The translations under genes and the position numbers were made by a program. The notes under the pieces were generated by a model. The model was not told the origin of the DNA. It did no database searches and worked only from the letters and a program-made list of their open reading frames with translations. From a bacterium (GTDB lineage Bacteria > Bdellovibrionota > Bacteriovoracia > Bacteriovoracales > Bacteriovoracaceae), in contig JAUHVL010000008.1 of the NCBI GenBank assembly GCA_030425045.1, forward strand, positions 62,001 to 126,000: a stretch of 64,000 bases of DNA, read 5' to 3'. This document shows positions 1-9,511 of this stretch, one piece after another (positions within the stretch are counted from its first letter, which is position 1; each line of letters begins with the position of its first letter).

Positions 1-354
1 TAAGTCTGCACTGGTTGAGGAAAGAAAAGAAGGAGGGGCGAGAAAACGATACCTGGTTCCGACTCTTAGGTCGTCCCAGGTATACTCTCTTCCACCAAAT
101 TTATCGTACACATAAACCTTAGTAATTCTTTGACGAGCATTAAGCGACCAAGCGTTCGTCAACTTGTAGGTTCCTATACCAGAGATTGTTGTAGAGGAAT
201 CGATATCCTCTTTAAAGCCGTCAGAGTGAGTTAGAGATAAAGTTTTACTCCACTTACTCTCCGAGCTTTGAATCTCTTCTTCGAGTACGGCATTTTGAGC
301 GTGAATTCCCACGCTCAAAACTAATGCAAAAATTATGATGAAAGAGTTTCTCAT
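1..354 (-). CDS. Secreted outer-surface protein, N-terminal part (runs off window)
   Basis: Open reading frame on the minus strand from the ATG at 354 that continues past the left edge; about 118 residues are visible. The first ~19 residues (MRNSFIIIFALVLSVGIHAQ) are a Sec signal peptide with an A-Q cleavage site. The mature part alternates polar and aromatic residues (KTLSLTHSD, YKLTNAWSLNARQR, VGTRYRF), as in transmembrane beta strands, so an outer-membrane beta-barrel is a reasonable inference but not shown. Only 17 bases separate it from the metalloprotease upstream on the same strand, so it is probably the third gene of that operon. Confidence 0.7.
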   Translation of the reverse strand, partial: MRNSFIIIFALVLSVGIHAQNAVLEEEIQSSESKWSKTLSLTHSDGFKEDIDSSTTISGIGTYKLTNAWSLNARQRITKVYVYDKFGGREYTWDDLRVGTRYRFLAPPSFLSSTSADL

Positions 355-371
355 TGGTTTTGTTTCCTTTC

Positions 372-3221
372 TTAACGAACAGTTAAGTACATTCTGTAAA
401 GTTCAACCAAGTCAGCTTTCAGACGGTTGATGTTTTGATCACCAAAGCTTTCTGTAATCTTTTGGAAGATATTATAAGAATATGGTGAACGGTACTTCTC
501 AGTTAAGTAGTAACTTCCGTGAACATTTGTATAACCAACGATCGCCCCTTTGTTAAAGTGAGGAGAATCAGCAGTTTCAACGGTAAATGTTCCTGTATCT
601 CTTAAGCTAGAAAGATCAAGACCGAGGTCATCTCTTAATTGCTCAGAAGAAAGCTTCACAACTCTAATTCTATCGACAAGAGAGTTATCAAAACTATTCG
701 AAAAGTTTGCAGAGTTAAATGCATATAGGGCCCTAGAATAACCTAAGAACCAAGTATCCATATCAACTCTTGTGGTGAGTGAGTTTTCAAAAGCTCTTTC
801 AACATATTCCTTAATTTCAGGAATATCAGCATAAGAAAGGTAACTAATATTATTAAAAGACTCACTTGGATTATACATAAAGCCTTCATCACCGATTAAA
901 AACCTAACGGCAAATAGTTTATCGTAGAGGATACCTTGTCTTGTCACAGCACCAGTTCTGTTATCAAACTGTGTTCTCCAAGGACGGTCAGAAGCAGCTT
1001 GCTGAACAACACCATCGTAGAAAGCAAGAGAGAGCTTAACTGCGTGATGGAATTGATCATTAATGTCTTCAATGATGTCTTCTTTTTGATCTAGCGTAAG
1101 ATCAGGACGGTTTTTGAAGTACTCATTTAACTGATTACTTGTAAAATCCTGTCTCCACATTGCTAAGAACTTCTTGATATCCCACATTGTTCCGAAAAGA
1201 GCGTTGGCATAACTTTGCGTTCCCCAAAATGGTCTATCGTAACGGTAGTTTCTAATGAAATAGAGACTTTCATAGTCTTCAATCATATTAGCGATTACTT
1301 CCGTTGGAGTTGCACCTTTATCCCAAGTGTTACACATAGCATTTAGAGGTCTATGCTCATCAGTACAGAATAAGTGAAACTTTTCAGAGTCAACGGTTCC
1401 ATCTGAATAAAGGTATTGAATAGCTGCTTTGTCATAAGACTCCCAGTCATACTCAAGTCCAATTTCATCTTCTAACGCTAGGTAATCCATAACAGAAGAA
1501 GATGTTGCGTTCTCGTCAACAAAGTTTTTCTTATCAACTGAACCGTAGAAGTTGTGACGTAAACTTATATTGTGACCAAATTCGTGAATCGCAACACGGT
1601 ATAAAATATCGTCAACAATTTCTTTATTGGTTTTACCTTTAGTAATGGCACCTCTTACCCCAGCAAGAGCTTCCATTAATGGATACTGACAATGTCCTCT
1701 TTGCTGATCACGAATTTCACTTTTCATTTTCTCGTCCATTTCAACAAATACTTTATCCATTCCTTTGTTGAAATTAGTGAAGTTGGTGTGAAGTCCGTGC
1801 CCAGAGTGAGATAACATTTCATCAATTTGCGAGGAATCTCTCGCTGTAAAAATACTATGTTCTTGTGGATCTACAGTTGTAAATGAGTTCCAGTAAGGAA
1901 GACCATAAGTCTTATCCATCATAACTCGATGAAAAATGTCTCCCGATTTTCTTTCTGTGAAATCCATCGGCATTTTCCACTGATCAGATTCAAAACCAAG
2001 AAAACGCTTCATCTTTCTAAAAAGAGATGCCTCAGCAAGAGTCTGTTGGTTATTTTCAATATCACGTAATCTTTTTACGTAGTATCTTAGAGAGCTCGTC
2101 CAAACCATTGAGTTAGCTGAAATCAACTCTCCCGTAAATGGATCGGCATCACTAGGTCCATAACCAAGAGGTGAACCACTTTCAATTTCTGAAATCCAGT
2201 TAATAAAAGAGTATCTAATATCACCAAATTCTTTTGGCTTACCATCAAGTCCATCATTTTCATGAATATAAAAACGGGCCTTGATTCCTTTTTCTGCTAA
2301 AGCTTGGTTTGTTCTAGCAAAAACACCTTTTTCAGGGTCTGTATACATCCACTTATATTCTTCAGGGAATCCCTTAGCAAAGAAGAAGTGATGATCTTTA
2401 TTCGGATCCCATCTGTTTGCAAAATGATCGTAATCAACCCATCCCGTTTCTGGATTAATTCTCTCTTTTAGAGTTTTGAAGTAACCATATTTGTTATGGA
2501 GAGGATCGAATTCTCCACCATCGTAACGGAAAGGTCGGTAGTTAGGATTAGCTTCTCTTGTTTTGAAAGAGTATCTAATTTGCATAGTGTAAGTGAAATC
2601 ACTTTTTAACCATCTTCTATTAGAGGCACACTGTGGCTTAACTTGATAATTTAGTTCAACTACAAAAGTGATGTAGTCTGGAGACCAAACTAAAGAGTCT
2701 TGTAAAATTCTCCCATTTTTGTTGCTGTAACAAGATGAACCAAAACCACTAAAGTCTGCGACTTCTGATACGTCTGCTTTACTAAAGTCGATTTTAAAGA
2801 ATCTTTTTTGATCAAAACTTTTCTCATCATCTTCAACTTCTTGATTCGTTACTTTTCCATTTCTCTCATCAAGTTTCGTATCGAAGTGAGTAACATCCCA
2901 CTGATTTAAAACAGCGTGAGAATTATTCTCAGACTCCGTTGGGTAAACAGAGTTGGCATTTACTAACTGAAGCTTGTCTTTAGTAAATCTAAAGTATCCA
3001 GCTCTCACATCATTTTGATAACCAACAAAAGCTAAACCAGCATTCTCACTAGTTTTCACAACTGTTGCTTTATAGAGCCAAACGGCATTGTTTGGTTTTA
3101 ATAATCCCTTATCAACAACTTCATTGTTAGGATCTTCAATTCTATCTGGTTCACGTTCCTTCGCACAGGAAGCGATAAACATAGCCAGGGCAAGTAGTGC
3201 TAATAATTTAAAATTCTTCAT
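372..3221 (-). CDS. Zinc-dependent metalloprotease lipoprotein (metzincin-like)
   Basis: 949-residue exported protein. Residues 1-19 end in the lipobox IASC, so it is predicted to be lipid-anchored. The zinc site HEFGHNISLRH starts at H546 (HExxHxxxxxH, catalytic E547, ligands H546/H550/H556), and a SVMDY segment about 25 residues later matches a metzincin Met-turn. Large zinc-dependent metalloproteases with an HE.GH..GLRHNF site (the DUF5117/DUF4953 type) look similar; the Gly usually found before the third His is replaced here (ISLRH). AAGGAT lies ahead of the ATG. It sits between an unknown lipoprotein and a putative surface protein in one minus-strand operon. Protein degradation at the cell surface, possibly of prey protein, is inferred. 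Confidence 0.85.
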   Translation of the reverse strand: MKNFKLLALLALAMFIASCAKEREPDRIEDPNNEVVDKGLLKPNNAVWLYKATVVKTSENAGLAFVGYQNDVRAGYFRFTKDKLQLVNANSVYPTESENNSHAVLNQWDVTHFDTKLDERNGKVTNQEVEDDEKSFDQKRFFKIDFSKADVSEVADFSGFGSSCYSNKNGRILQDSLVWSPDYITFVVELNYQVKPQCASNRRWLKSDFTYTMQIRYSFKTREANPNYRPFRYDGGEFDPLHNKYGYFKTLKERINPETGWVDYDHFANRWDPNKDHHFFFAKGFPEEYKWMYTDPEKGVFARTNQALAEKGIKARFYIHENDGLDGKPKEFGDIRYSFINWISEIESGSPLGYGPSDADPFTGELISANSMVWTSSLRYYVKRLRDIENNQQTLAEASLFRKMKRFLGFESDQWKMPMDFTERKSGDIFHRVMMDKTYGLPYWNSFTTVDPQEHSIFTARDSSQIDEMLSHSGHGLHTNFTNFNKGMDKVFVEMDEKMKSEIRDQQRGHCQYPLMEALAGVRGAITKGKTNKEIVDDILYRVAIHEFGHNISLRHNFYGSVDKKNFVDENATSSSVMDYLALEDEIGLEYDWESYDKAAIQYLYSDGTVDSEKFHLFCTDEHRPLNAMCNTWDKGATPTEVIANMIEDYESLYFIRNYRYDRPFWGTQSYANALFGTMWDIKKFLAMWRQDFTSNQLNEYFKNRPDLTLDQKEDIIEDINDQFHHAVKLSLAFYDGVVQQAASDRPWRTQFDNRTGAVTRQGILYDKLFAVRFLIGDEGFMYNPSESFNNISYLSYADIPEIKEYVERAFENSLTTRVDMDTWFLGYSRALYAFNSANFSNSFDNSLVDRIRVVKLSSEQLRDDLGLDLSSLRDTGTFTVETADSPHFNKGAIVGYTNVHGSYYLTEKYRSPYSYNIFQKITESFGDQNINRLKADLVELYRMYLTVR

Positions 3222-3244
3222 AATATTTATCCTTATCTTCCTTC

Positions 3245-5248
3245 TTAATTTTGGTAAGTGGTTACAGAAGCAAAATCATTCTTATCAAAGTTCAACATAA
3301 GCTTAAGCTCAGGTAAGTAAACTGTTTCAAGTTGATTTGCTCCATCAGTTGAGTACTCCATAACCTTTTGACAAGATGATAGTCCCTCTAGAGTTTCAAG
3401 AGTTTTAACATCAGATTGACCAAAAAAGAGTTCTACATTTTGTGCTCCACAAGTAATTGAGAAGGCTTGATCATGTGATAAAGAGAAGCTAATTCCCGTT
3501 ACAACATTTTTCATAACTTCAGTTACCTGGTCACCAACTTGCTGAGGGAAGGCCTTCTTTTCGAGAATGAGAGTTAAAGGAAAGTTAGAAGGAGATACTG
3601 TCATCACTTCTCTTTCAATATACTTACCTTCAGTCAATGTAACTTTTCTAAAAATAGCATGTTCGTCAATATTAACTCTTTCACTCATGCCGTTCATCTT
3701 GATCGTTACCGTCTCTTTTGTTGAATCAAGCTTTTCAAACTCAACGATATCACCAAAGTTAAAGTCACCATGGCTTGTAAGTCCGGCTCTTAAATCAACA
3801 CTTTTAGGAGTAAAGTAAGCGTCTCCGATCATTCTATTAAATTCAGAATCAAGAAGGTCAGTCTCGATGAAACTTAAATTCCCCTGAATTCTATCCATAG
3901 AGAAGAAAACCGCTTTACCTGTGTTGGTAATAGGATCATATTGATAAACAGAGTTTCTCATATAATCCGTGTCTTTGATGTAGTTTCTTCCTGAACTTGA
4001 ATAACCTTTCATGCCAGGAAGCTCAGTCATTCCTTCAAGAATAATATTTCTAAAGTCATCTAAAAATGGAATCTGAAGTTCTTTAAGACCTTTGTTTTTG
4101 TCAAAGCCCAACTTCATTATCATTGGCTCTGAACCTTCAAAAGATCCTCTTTGAAGAGAGTAAGCTCTATCTTCTTCACTAAAAGTATAATTAAGGACTT
4201 CACCGTTAATCATAAAAACGTTTTCAAAATCGTTAGTTAAGTAAAAAGCTTTTAATACTTCTTCGTTAGAAGGAACTTTATAATCACGATCGTAATCAGA
4301 TCTCGTTGTAACGTTATAAACCTTACCATAGCGAGCATTCATCCCATCTGTTGTAGGGTCAATAAACTCGGTTGGCTTCTTTTGAAAAGCAAGAAGCTCT
4401 CCGTATGTTTGTCCAAGAGAAAGTGAAGTTCCTTCTGGGGAAATAAAAGAACCTTGAATAATATCAAAAGGAGCGTTTTGCTCACCACTACTTTCATCTA
4501 AGATGATTCTCATATCAGCAATTTCTTTTCTATCAGAAGAAACTCTAAGAATAAGTTTAGGTAGCATGTAGAGTATTGCATTTGATTCTTCAAAGTAGCG
4601 GATTTCACATCTTCTCGCAGCCATACAATCAAAACCTTCCTCTTTATTATGAAGGATATTAAATAATCCCTTCATATAACCCTCACCTAACAACTCATCT
4701 GGCCCGTAAAGTTCCGCAATACTTTTTCCAATGAATAGCTTTCCGTAGTCAGCGTTTTGAGTATCGAGATTCCCTTCATAGTCACCCGTTACAATAATAA
4801 GCTCAGGGTATCTTGGAGCGTTGTCTCTCCAGAAAATATAAATTCCCTCTCCGTAAACATAAAGAGGACCACTATCAGTGCTGTAAACCTCAGGAGTAGA
4901 AAGAATATCTGACGCTTTTTCAAACGTTGTTTTAAGATTGATTCCTGAAATAGAACCTTCATCATACATGATTGGCTTCACACGATTTTCACGAATACGA
5001 CGATCTTCTTCTTCTGTACTTAATTGGCCTGTGGTGTTTGATCCACCAGCAGAAATTTTATTTCCACTTCCAACAAAATTTAAAGTAGATAAAGTGTCTT
5101 GATTGACAACAGTCGCGCCATCACCAGTTTGTGGTTGAACATTATTTGTTCTATCGAATTGCTCTCTTGAATCCGAACATGAAAACAAAAATGTTAACGC
5201 GGTTGCCAATATTATCCCCAGTTGGCAAATTCCTTTTTTTTCTTTCAC
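3245..5248 (-). CDS. Large unknown lipoprotein, first gene of the protease operon
   Basis: 667 residues from the chosen GTG at 5248. That start has a strong AGGGGAG seven bases upstream and gives a clean lipoprotein signal (KEKKGICQLGIILA... ending FLFSC). The longer frame to 5338 adds 30 residues that would spoil the signal. I recognise no enzyme domain. The mature chain begins with a Ser/Thr/Gly/Asn-rich linker (to ~residue 80) and is otherwise a mixed beta-rich protein with several Cys, including a C-x5-C pair (DCMAARRCE), as expected for an exported protein. It ends 23 bases before the metalloprotease ATG, so the two are probably co-transcribed. A TTGACA-like -35 lies at 5332-5327, but no good -10 follows. 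Confidence 0.75.
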   Translation of the reverse strand: MKEKKGICQLGIILATALTFLFSCSDSREQFDRTNNVQPQTGDGATVVNQDTLSTLNFVGSGNKISAGGSNTTGQLSTEEEDRRIRENRVKPIMYDEGSISGINLKTTFEKASDILSTPEVYSTDSGPLYVYGEGIYIFWRDNAPRYPELIIVTGDYEGNLDTQNADYGKLFIGKSIAELYGPDELLGEGYMKGLFNILHNKEEGFDCMAARRCEIRYFEESNAILYMLPKLILRVSSDRKEIADMRIILDESSGEQNAPFDIIQGSFISPEGTSLSLGQTYGELLAFQKKPTEFIDPTTDGMNARYGKVYNVTTRSDYDRDYKVPSNEEVLKAFYLTNDFENVFMINGEVLNYTFSEEDRAYSLQRGSFEGSEPMIMKLGFDKNKGLKELQIPFLDDFRNIILEGMTELPGMKGYSSSGRNYIKDTDYMRNSVYQYDPITNTGKAVFFSMDRIQGNLSFIETDLLDSEFNRMIGDAYFTPKSVDLRAGLTSHGDFNFGDIVEFEKLDSTKETVTIKMNGMSERVNIDEHAIFRKVTLTEGKYIEREVMTVSPSNFPLTLILEKKAFPQQVGDQVTEVMKNVVTGISFSLSHDQAFSITCGAQNVELFFGQSDVKTLETLEGLSSCQKVMEYSTDGANQLETVYLPELKLMLNFDKNDFASVTTYQN

Positions 5249-5448
5249 GTAAACTCCCCTTTGATTAGGTCTCTGTGTTTTTTTGGTTAAACAATTTTTT
5301 AACTTGAAATTGGTAGCATCAATAATTGTCAAAAACAATACGATATGTATTTAAAGCAGCGAATTAAGTTTTGTAATTTTAGGCACTTAACAAAGAGACC
5401 GTGTATTCTTGTCAGAACTGATTAGAAAAAGATTCATTCTACGAGAAA

Positions 5449-6009
5449 TTATGGTGTCAGTTTTTCCAATTGAAGGAAAGATCTCGACTGAGCGTTTTTG
5501 GAGGATTTCTTTACAGGAAGCCTTACATCTCTACGGCCATATGCATCAAAAAAGATTCGTTCACTTTCTCCTGTAAAAGATAAGCGATATGGAAACTTTG
5601 ATTCACTATAAAGGTAAGACGAATATATCTCATCATTAATAATCACGACTTGTTGAAACCTCCACTCGACATTATTAATTTTCTTGAATGAGTCATGGGG
5701 CTCAAAGTCTATATAATAGTCTTTATACTGATCTCTTAATTTTTTCTCAAGGTCTGCGGGTATCTCATCATCAACTCGTTTTTCACAACGATAACGTAAC
5801 GAAAAAGTATGACGACAAGTAAAGCCGTCTGCCCGGTACTCAGCTAATTTTTCCTTTCCCTTCTCGGAGCCACCGTGAACATCATAGGTCCAGATGGTAT
5901 AGTCAGGGATGACCTTTTTAAATTCGTATGTTCCCTCGAGAATTAACGGACTCTCACAAAAAGTTGAAAAAGTGGTGAGTAAACAAAAGATGATCAAAAG
6001 TTTTTTCAT
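5449..6009 (-). CDS. Secreted protein of unknown function
   Basis: 186 residues. The first ~18 residues (MKKLLIIFCLLTTFSTFC) form a signal peptide; the A-x-A site is poor, and the Cys at 18 could be an atypical lipobox. The rest is rich in Tyr, Phe, Lys and Asp with two further Cys (FTCRH, RYRCEK) that may pair in the periplasm. No family recognised. It is monocistronic: the next minus-strand gene starts 200 bases downstream and the permease on the plus strand diverges from it with a 63-base gap that must hold both promoters. Confidence 0.6.
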   Translation of the reverse strand: MKKLLIIFCLLTTFSTFCESPLILEGTYEFKKVIPDYTIWTYDVHGGSEKGKEKLAEYRADGFTCRHTFSLRYRCEKRVDDEIPADLEKKLRDQYKDYYIDFEPHDSFKKINNVEWRFQQVVIINDEIYSSYLYSESKFPYRLSFTGESERIFFDAYGRRDVRLPVKKSSKNAQSRSFLQLEKLTP

Positions 6010-6072
6010 GCCAAGATTTAAAAGCAGTTTGTAAAATTAGTCAATCGAGAGTAAGTCCGTTAGCATTTCTTT

Positions 6073-7158
6073 ATGGAAAATCATTCAAAAATTAATACTT
6101 CAACTTTTTTAATTATCTTTATCTTTATTATTTTTCTGAACGCTTACCTCTTTCTCCCTTTGTTAAATGCGTTTATTTTTGCAGGAATATTAGCGGGAAC
6201 GTTCTATCCCTTTTTAAAGTGGTCAGGGCAGAAGTTTAACCTTAAAAAAGAATGGGCGGCCCTACTTACGACATTACTTATCGTTTGTACTATTATTCTC
6301 CCCCTTATTTATGTCATTTTTCAGATCTCAAAAGAAGCAGTCTTTCTCTATGGAATGATTCGCGAAGGCCTTAGTGCAGAACAAGTTCATAATTTTCTTT
6401 TTGGAGAAGGTTATGGAGCTACGATGATGAAAAAAGCACTTGATCTCTTTGGAAGTGACCTTACGAACGAAGAAGTTTACGCCATCATCCTTAAAAAAGC
6501 TCAAAGTTATAGTGGTCTCATCCTAAGTCAAATCAATAGCTGGTTAGGAGACACCTTAAACTTTCTTTTTCAGTTTTTAATTATGATTTTGGCCATTTAT
6601 AGTTTCTTCCTCAGAGGAGATAAGATGAAAGAATATATCTTTGAACTCTCTCCTCTTCCCGATGATCAAGAACAACTTGTTTTAGATCGCTTTAATCAAA
6701 TGAACTATGTCACGATGGTTGGAAATGGCATTGGTGGAGTTATACAAGGAGTTTTAGCGGGGATAGGTTTTTGGTTTGCAGGAATTTCATCTGTCTTTTT
6801 ATGGTCCTCGATCATGGTCATTCTGGCCTTTATCCCTCTTGTTGGTATCTCGATCGTTTTTATTCCCGCTTGTCTTTATCTTTTCTTAACTGGTCACGTA
6901 ACCACCAGTATTGTACTTCTTGTTTACTGTGGGATTGTTTCTTTAGTTGTCGAGAATTGGTTTAAACCAAAATTCATTGGGGATAAACTTAGTGCCGATG
7001 GCCTCATGATGCTTTTTTATATTGTTGCCGGTATGGGTGTTTTTGGAATGCTAGGAATATTCTATGGACCTTTACTTTTTATCATTTTTCTTACACTAAG
7101 TGATATATTTACAAAGCATTATATGCCACAACTAAGTAAGGGAAACCATGGAAATTAA
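6073..7158 (+). CDS. AI-2E family transporter (UPF0118-type permease)
   Basis: 361-residue integral membrane protein. Two hydrophobic segments near residues 12-45 and one at 60-85 are followed by a long soluble stretch (about 90-155) and then five or more membrane segments to residue ~350. This is the standard arrangement of the AI-2E/PerM family, as is the conserved late segment around GIFYGPLLFIIFLTL. Members export or exchange small solutes, and the substrate cannot be read from sequence. The stop overlaps the next gene (start 7148) by 11 bases, so the SDR is probably translationally coupled. Confidence 0.85.
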   Translation: MENHSKINTSTFLIIFIFIIFLNAYLFLPLLNAFIFAGILAGTFYPFLKWSGQKFNLKKEWAALLTTLLIVCTIILPLIYVIFQISKEAVFLYGMIREGLSAEQVHNFLFGEGYGATMMKKALDLFGSDLTNEEVYAIILKKAQSYSGLILSQINSWLGDTLNFLFQFLIMILAIYSFFLRGDKMKEYIFELSPLPDDQEQLVLDRFNQMNYVTMVGNGIGGVIQGVLAGIGFWFAGISSVFLWSSIMVILAFIPLVGISIVFIPACLYLFLTGHVTTSIVLLVYCGIVSLVVENWFKPKFIGDKLSADGLMMLFYIVAGMGVFGMLGIFYGPLLFIIFLTLSDIFTKHYMPQLSKGNHGN

Positions 7159-7930
7159 AAACAAACACGTCTTTATCACAGGAAGTGGAAGAGGAATGGG
7201 TAAAGACTTTGCAGTAAAAGCAGCAAAGCTTGGGGCCCATGTTCACCTCGTGAATAGAAAAGAAAATAACGAGCTTGAACAAGAAATAAAATCTCATGGG
7301 GCAGCGAGTGTAAAAACTTGGGTTGTCGATCAACTTCAAACAAAACAAATCGATAATTTTATTACTGCGATAAAAGAAGAAAATCAGGACGTTGATGTTC
7401 TTATCAATAATGCTGGCCTTTTGACTGGTGGCTTATTAGAAAATCAAGTCCCAGATGAAGTTCAAAATATGCTGCAAGTGAATATCGCTTCTCTTATCCG
7501 CATGACTCAAGGAGTTTTACCAGGCATGCTCAAAAGAAATAGCGGCGTCATCGTCAATAATGCGAGCGTTTCAGGTATTATGTATAGCCCCTGTGCAACC
7601 ACCTACTGTGCGGCCAAGGCCGGTGTCGTCGGTTTTACGAAAGCGCTAGAAAACGAATTGGCCCCTACCAACGTTCAAACGTTATTACTTATCACTCCGG
7701 GCGTGAAGACTGATATGTTTGATCAGATTTATGATAAATACGGAAGTAATATGGATCTTTCTTTTTTAACTTCTATACCCGCTTCTGTTTGGGCCGATAG
7801 AGTTTTTGACCATATTAAAAATAAAAAATCGATCTGTATGCCCAGTGGTAGTAACCGTTTTGGAGTTTGGCTAGCTCAGCACTTCCCCTCTGCTTTTGGT
7901 TACTTTATGGTTAAGAATTTTAAACGATAA
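7148..7930 (+). CDS. Short-chain dehydrogenase/reductase (SDR family)
   Basis: 260 residues with a classical SDR Rossmann fold: TGSGRGMGKDFA near residue 11 (TGxxxGxG nucleotide site), NNAG near residue 93, and a catalytic Ser (NNASVSGIM) with YCAAK (YxxxK) around residues 155-160. Predicted cytoplasmic NAD(P)-dependent oxidoreductase; the substrate is unknown. The C-terminal ~30 residues are hydrophobic/basic (FGVWLAQHFPSAFGYFMVKNFKR), like SDRs of the DltE/YqjQ group that act on lipid substrates, but that is a guess. It overlaps the end of the permease gene. Confidence 0.88.
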   Translation: MEIKNKHVFITGSGRGMGKDFAVKAAKLGAHVHLVNRKENNELEQEIKSHGAASVKTWVVDQLQTKQIDNFITAIKEENQDVDVLINNAGLLTGGLLENQVPDEVQNMLQVNIASLIRMTQGVLPGMLKRNSGVIVNNASVSGIMYSPCATTYCAAKAGVVGFTKALENELAPTNVQTLLLITPGVKTDMFDQIYDKYGSNMDLSFLTSIPASVWADRVFDHIKNKKSICMPSGSNRFGVWLAQHFPSAFGYFMVKNFKR

Positions 7931-8010
7931 ATGACGGCCGACTCTTCAAGCGACAAATTATTGACAACAAGAATCTCTAATTAGCGACTTAACTCACCTA
8001 TAAGCCTAAT

Positions 8011-8060
8011 CCCGAGTGTGGCACTCGGGCGCAATGACAATTACTGTCTGTAAGTAATTG
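8011..8060. other. Two adjacent perfect hairpins between SDR and subtilase genes
   Basis: CCCGAGTG (8011-8018) and CACTCGGG (8022-8029) form an 8-bp stem with a 3-base loop. CAATTACT (8038-8045) and AGTAATTG (8053-8060) form a second 8-bp stem with a 7-base loop. Neither is followed by a T-run, so a classical intrinsic terminator is not clear. The first may still end the permease-SDR transcript, or both may lie in the subtilase leader. The rest of 7931-8136 holds no gene. Confidence 0.5.
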
Positions 8061-8136
8061 ATACAACATGAATTCCTAACAGTTTGATAACATTTTTGCA
8101 TCGATTTTGACATTTCCAATGGAAGGAAGGTTTTTT

Positions 8137-9450
8137 ATGTTAAAGAAAGTATTAGTCTCTACAGTTTGTGCACTGACTGCACTATCAGCTTTCGGATCGG
8201 AGATCATCGTAAAGCTAAATGTTTCACCAGATCAGTTTCTTGAAGAACACCAAGAAATCAAAGAACTCAAACCTCTTGTTAAAGATCTCGATCTTTACTT
8301 GGCCATTGGTCATGAAAGAGCTGTTCTCGACGTAACAAACAAGTCACAGTTCAGTGGTATTGAGTATGCCATGAATAACGACGAAGTTAAGCCAAGAATG
8401 AATCCAAACGATCCAGAACTTGGTAAGCAATGGGCCTTTGAACCAGGCTTTTCTCAAAAAGGTATTGATGCCACTGATGCTTGGTCTATCACCACAGGTG
8501 GTATGAATGTTTTGGGACAAGACATTGTCGTTGCCGTCGTAGATGGTGGAGTTGATGTATCTCACAAAGACCTCGCTGCCAATATTTGGGTAAACCAAGG
8601 TGAAATTCCAGGTAACGGAATTGACGACGATGGCAATGGTTATGTTGATGATATCAATGGATGGAACGCTATCAGTAATAATAACTCTATTCCAAAAAGT
8701 TCTCACGGAACTCACGTTGCCGGTACAGTTGGAGCTGTTGGTAATAACGGTATTGGTGTTACAGGGGTTAACTGGAACGTTAAAATTATGGCCATCAATG
8801 GTTCAACTTCTAACACAGCTCAAGTCCTAAGAGCTTATGGCTATGTTCTTAAGCAGAAAAAACTTTGGATTGAAACAAACGGTGAAAAAGGTGCAAACGT
8901 TGTTGTTACAAACTCAAGTTTTGGAATCGACGGTGCTAATTGTAATAGCTCTCGTTATAAAGCTTGGAACGATATGTATAACGAAATGGGTAAATACGGA
9001 ATCCTTTCTGCTGCTGCTACAGCAAATAGAAACTGGGATATCGATAGAAAAGGTGACGTTCCTACAGGATGTAGTAGTCCCTACGTGATTGCCGTTACAA
9101 ACACAACAAATAGAGACAAATTAAATAGCGGTGCAGGTTACGGAAAAACTCAAATTGATATTGGAGCTCCAGGAACAAGCATTCACTCGACAACGCCTTA
9201 TGACAGAACGGGATCGAAGACTGGTACGTCGATGGCAACTCCTCATATTGCAGGAACTGTTGCCTTAATGCATGCAGCAGCTTCAACAAACTTTGCAGTT
9301 AAGTTTGATACTGATCCTGCAGCAGCAGCACTTGATCTCAAACAATTATTACTAGATACAGCTAAGCCAATTTCTGCGCTTAAGGGAAAGACTGTTTCTG
9401 GTGGAAGACTTGACCTTGGTCAAGCAGTACTAGGAATTCACAACTGGTAA
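8137..9450 (+). CDS. Secreted subtilisin-like serine protease (S8 family)
   Basis: 437 residues from the ATG at 8137, chosen because GGAAGGAAGG lies six bases upstream and a signal peptide (MLKKVLVSTVCALTALSAFGS) follows at once; a 10-residue longer frame lacks both. A propeptide-like segment spans ~20-85. The catalytic triad is complete: D136 (VVDGG), H190 (SHGTHVAG) and S365 (GTSMATPH). The oxyanion Asn is probably in NSSFG. Exported endopeptidase of broad specificity by family. Monocistronic or ended by the 15-bp hairpin that follows; use in prey or polymer degradation is inferred. Confidence 0.92.
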   Translation: MLKKVLVSTVCALTALSAFGSEIIVKLNVSPDQFLEEHQEIKELKPLVKDLDLYLAIGHERAVLDVTNKSQFSGIEYAMNNDEVKPRMNPNDPELGKQWAFEPGFSQKGIDATDAWSITTGGMNVLGQDIVVAVVDGGVDVSHKDLAANIWVNQGEIPGNGIDDDGNGYVDDINGWNAISNNNSIPKSSHGTHVAGTVGAVGNNGIGVTGVNWNVKIMAINGSTSNTAQVLRAYGYVLKQKKLWIETNGEKGANVVVTNSSFGIDGANCNSSRYKAWNDMYNEMGKYGILSAAATANRNWDIDRKGDVPTGCSSPYVIAVTNTTNRDKLNSGAGYGKTQIDIGAPGTSIHSTTPYDRTGSKTGTSMATPHIAGTVALMHAAASTNFAVKFDTDPAAAALDLKQLLLDTAKPISALKGKTVSGGRLDLGQAVLGIHNW

Positions 9451-9465
9451 AAATTAACTAAAAAC

Positions 9466-9511
9466 AGGTTTTGTAGTAAGCTGCCTTCATGCAATACTTA
9501 CTACAAAACCT
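9466..9511. promoter_or_regulatory. 15-bp perfect hairpin spanning the start codon of the DUF374 gene
   Basis: AGGTTTTGTAGTAAG (9466-9480) pairs exactly with CTTACTACAAAACCT (9497-9511). The 16-base loop contains the ATG at 9489 of the acyltransferase, and the right arm lies in its first codons. There is no Shine-Dalgarno outside the stem. It can act as the terminator of the subtilase gene (weakly T-rich sequence follows), as a translational block on the acyltransferase, or both. Confidence 0.7.

Noticed and set aside
8344-8715. 123-codon open frame on the minus strand
   Set aside because: Fully inside the subtilase gene, no ribosome site, no domain; a shadow frame.
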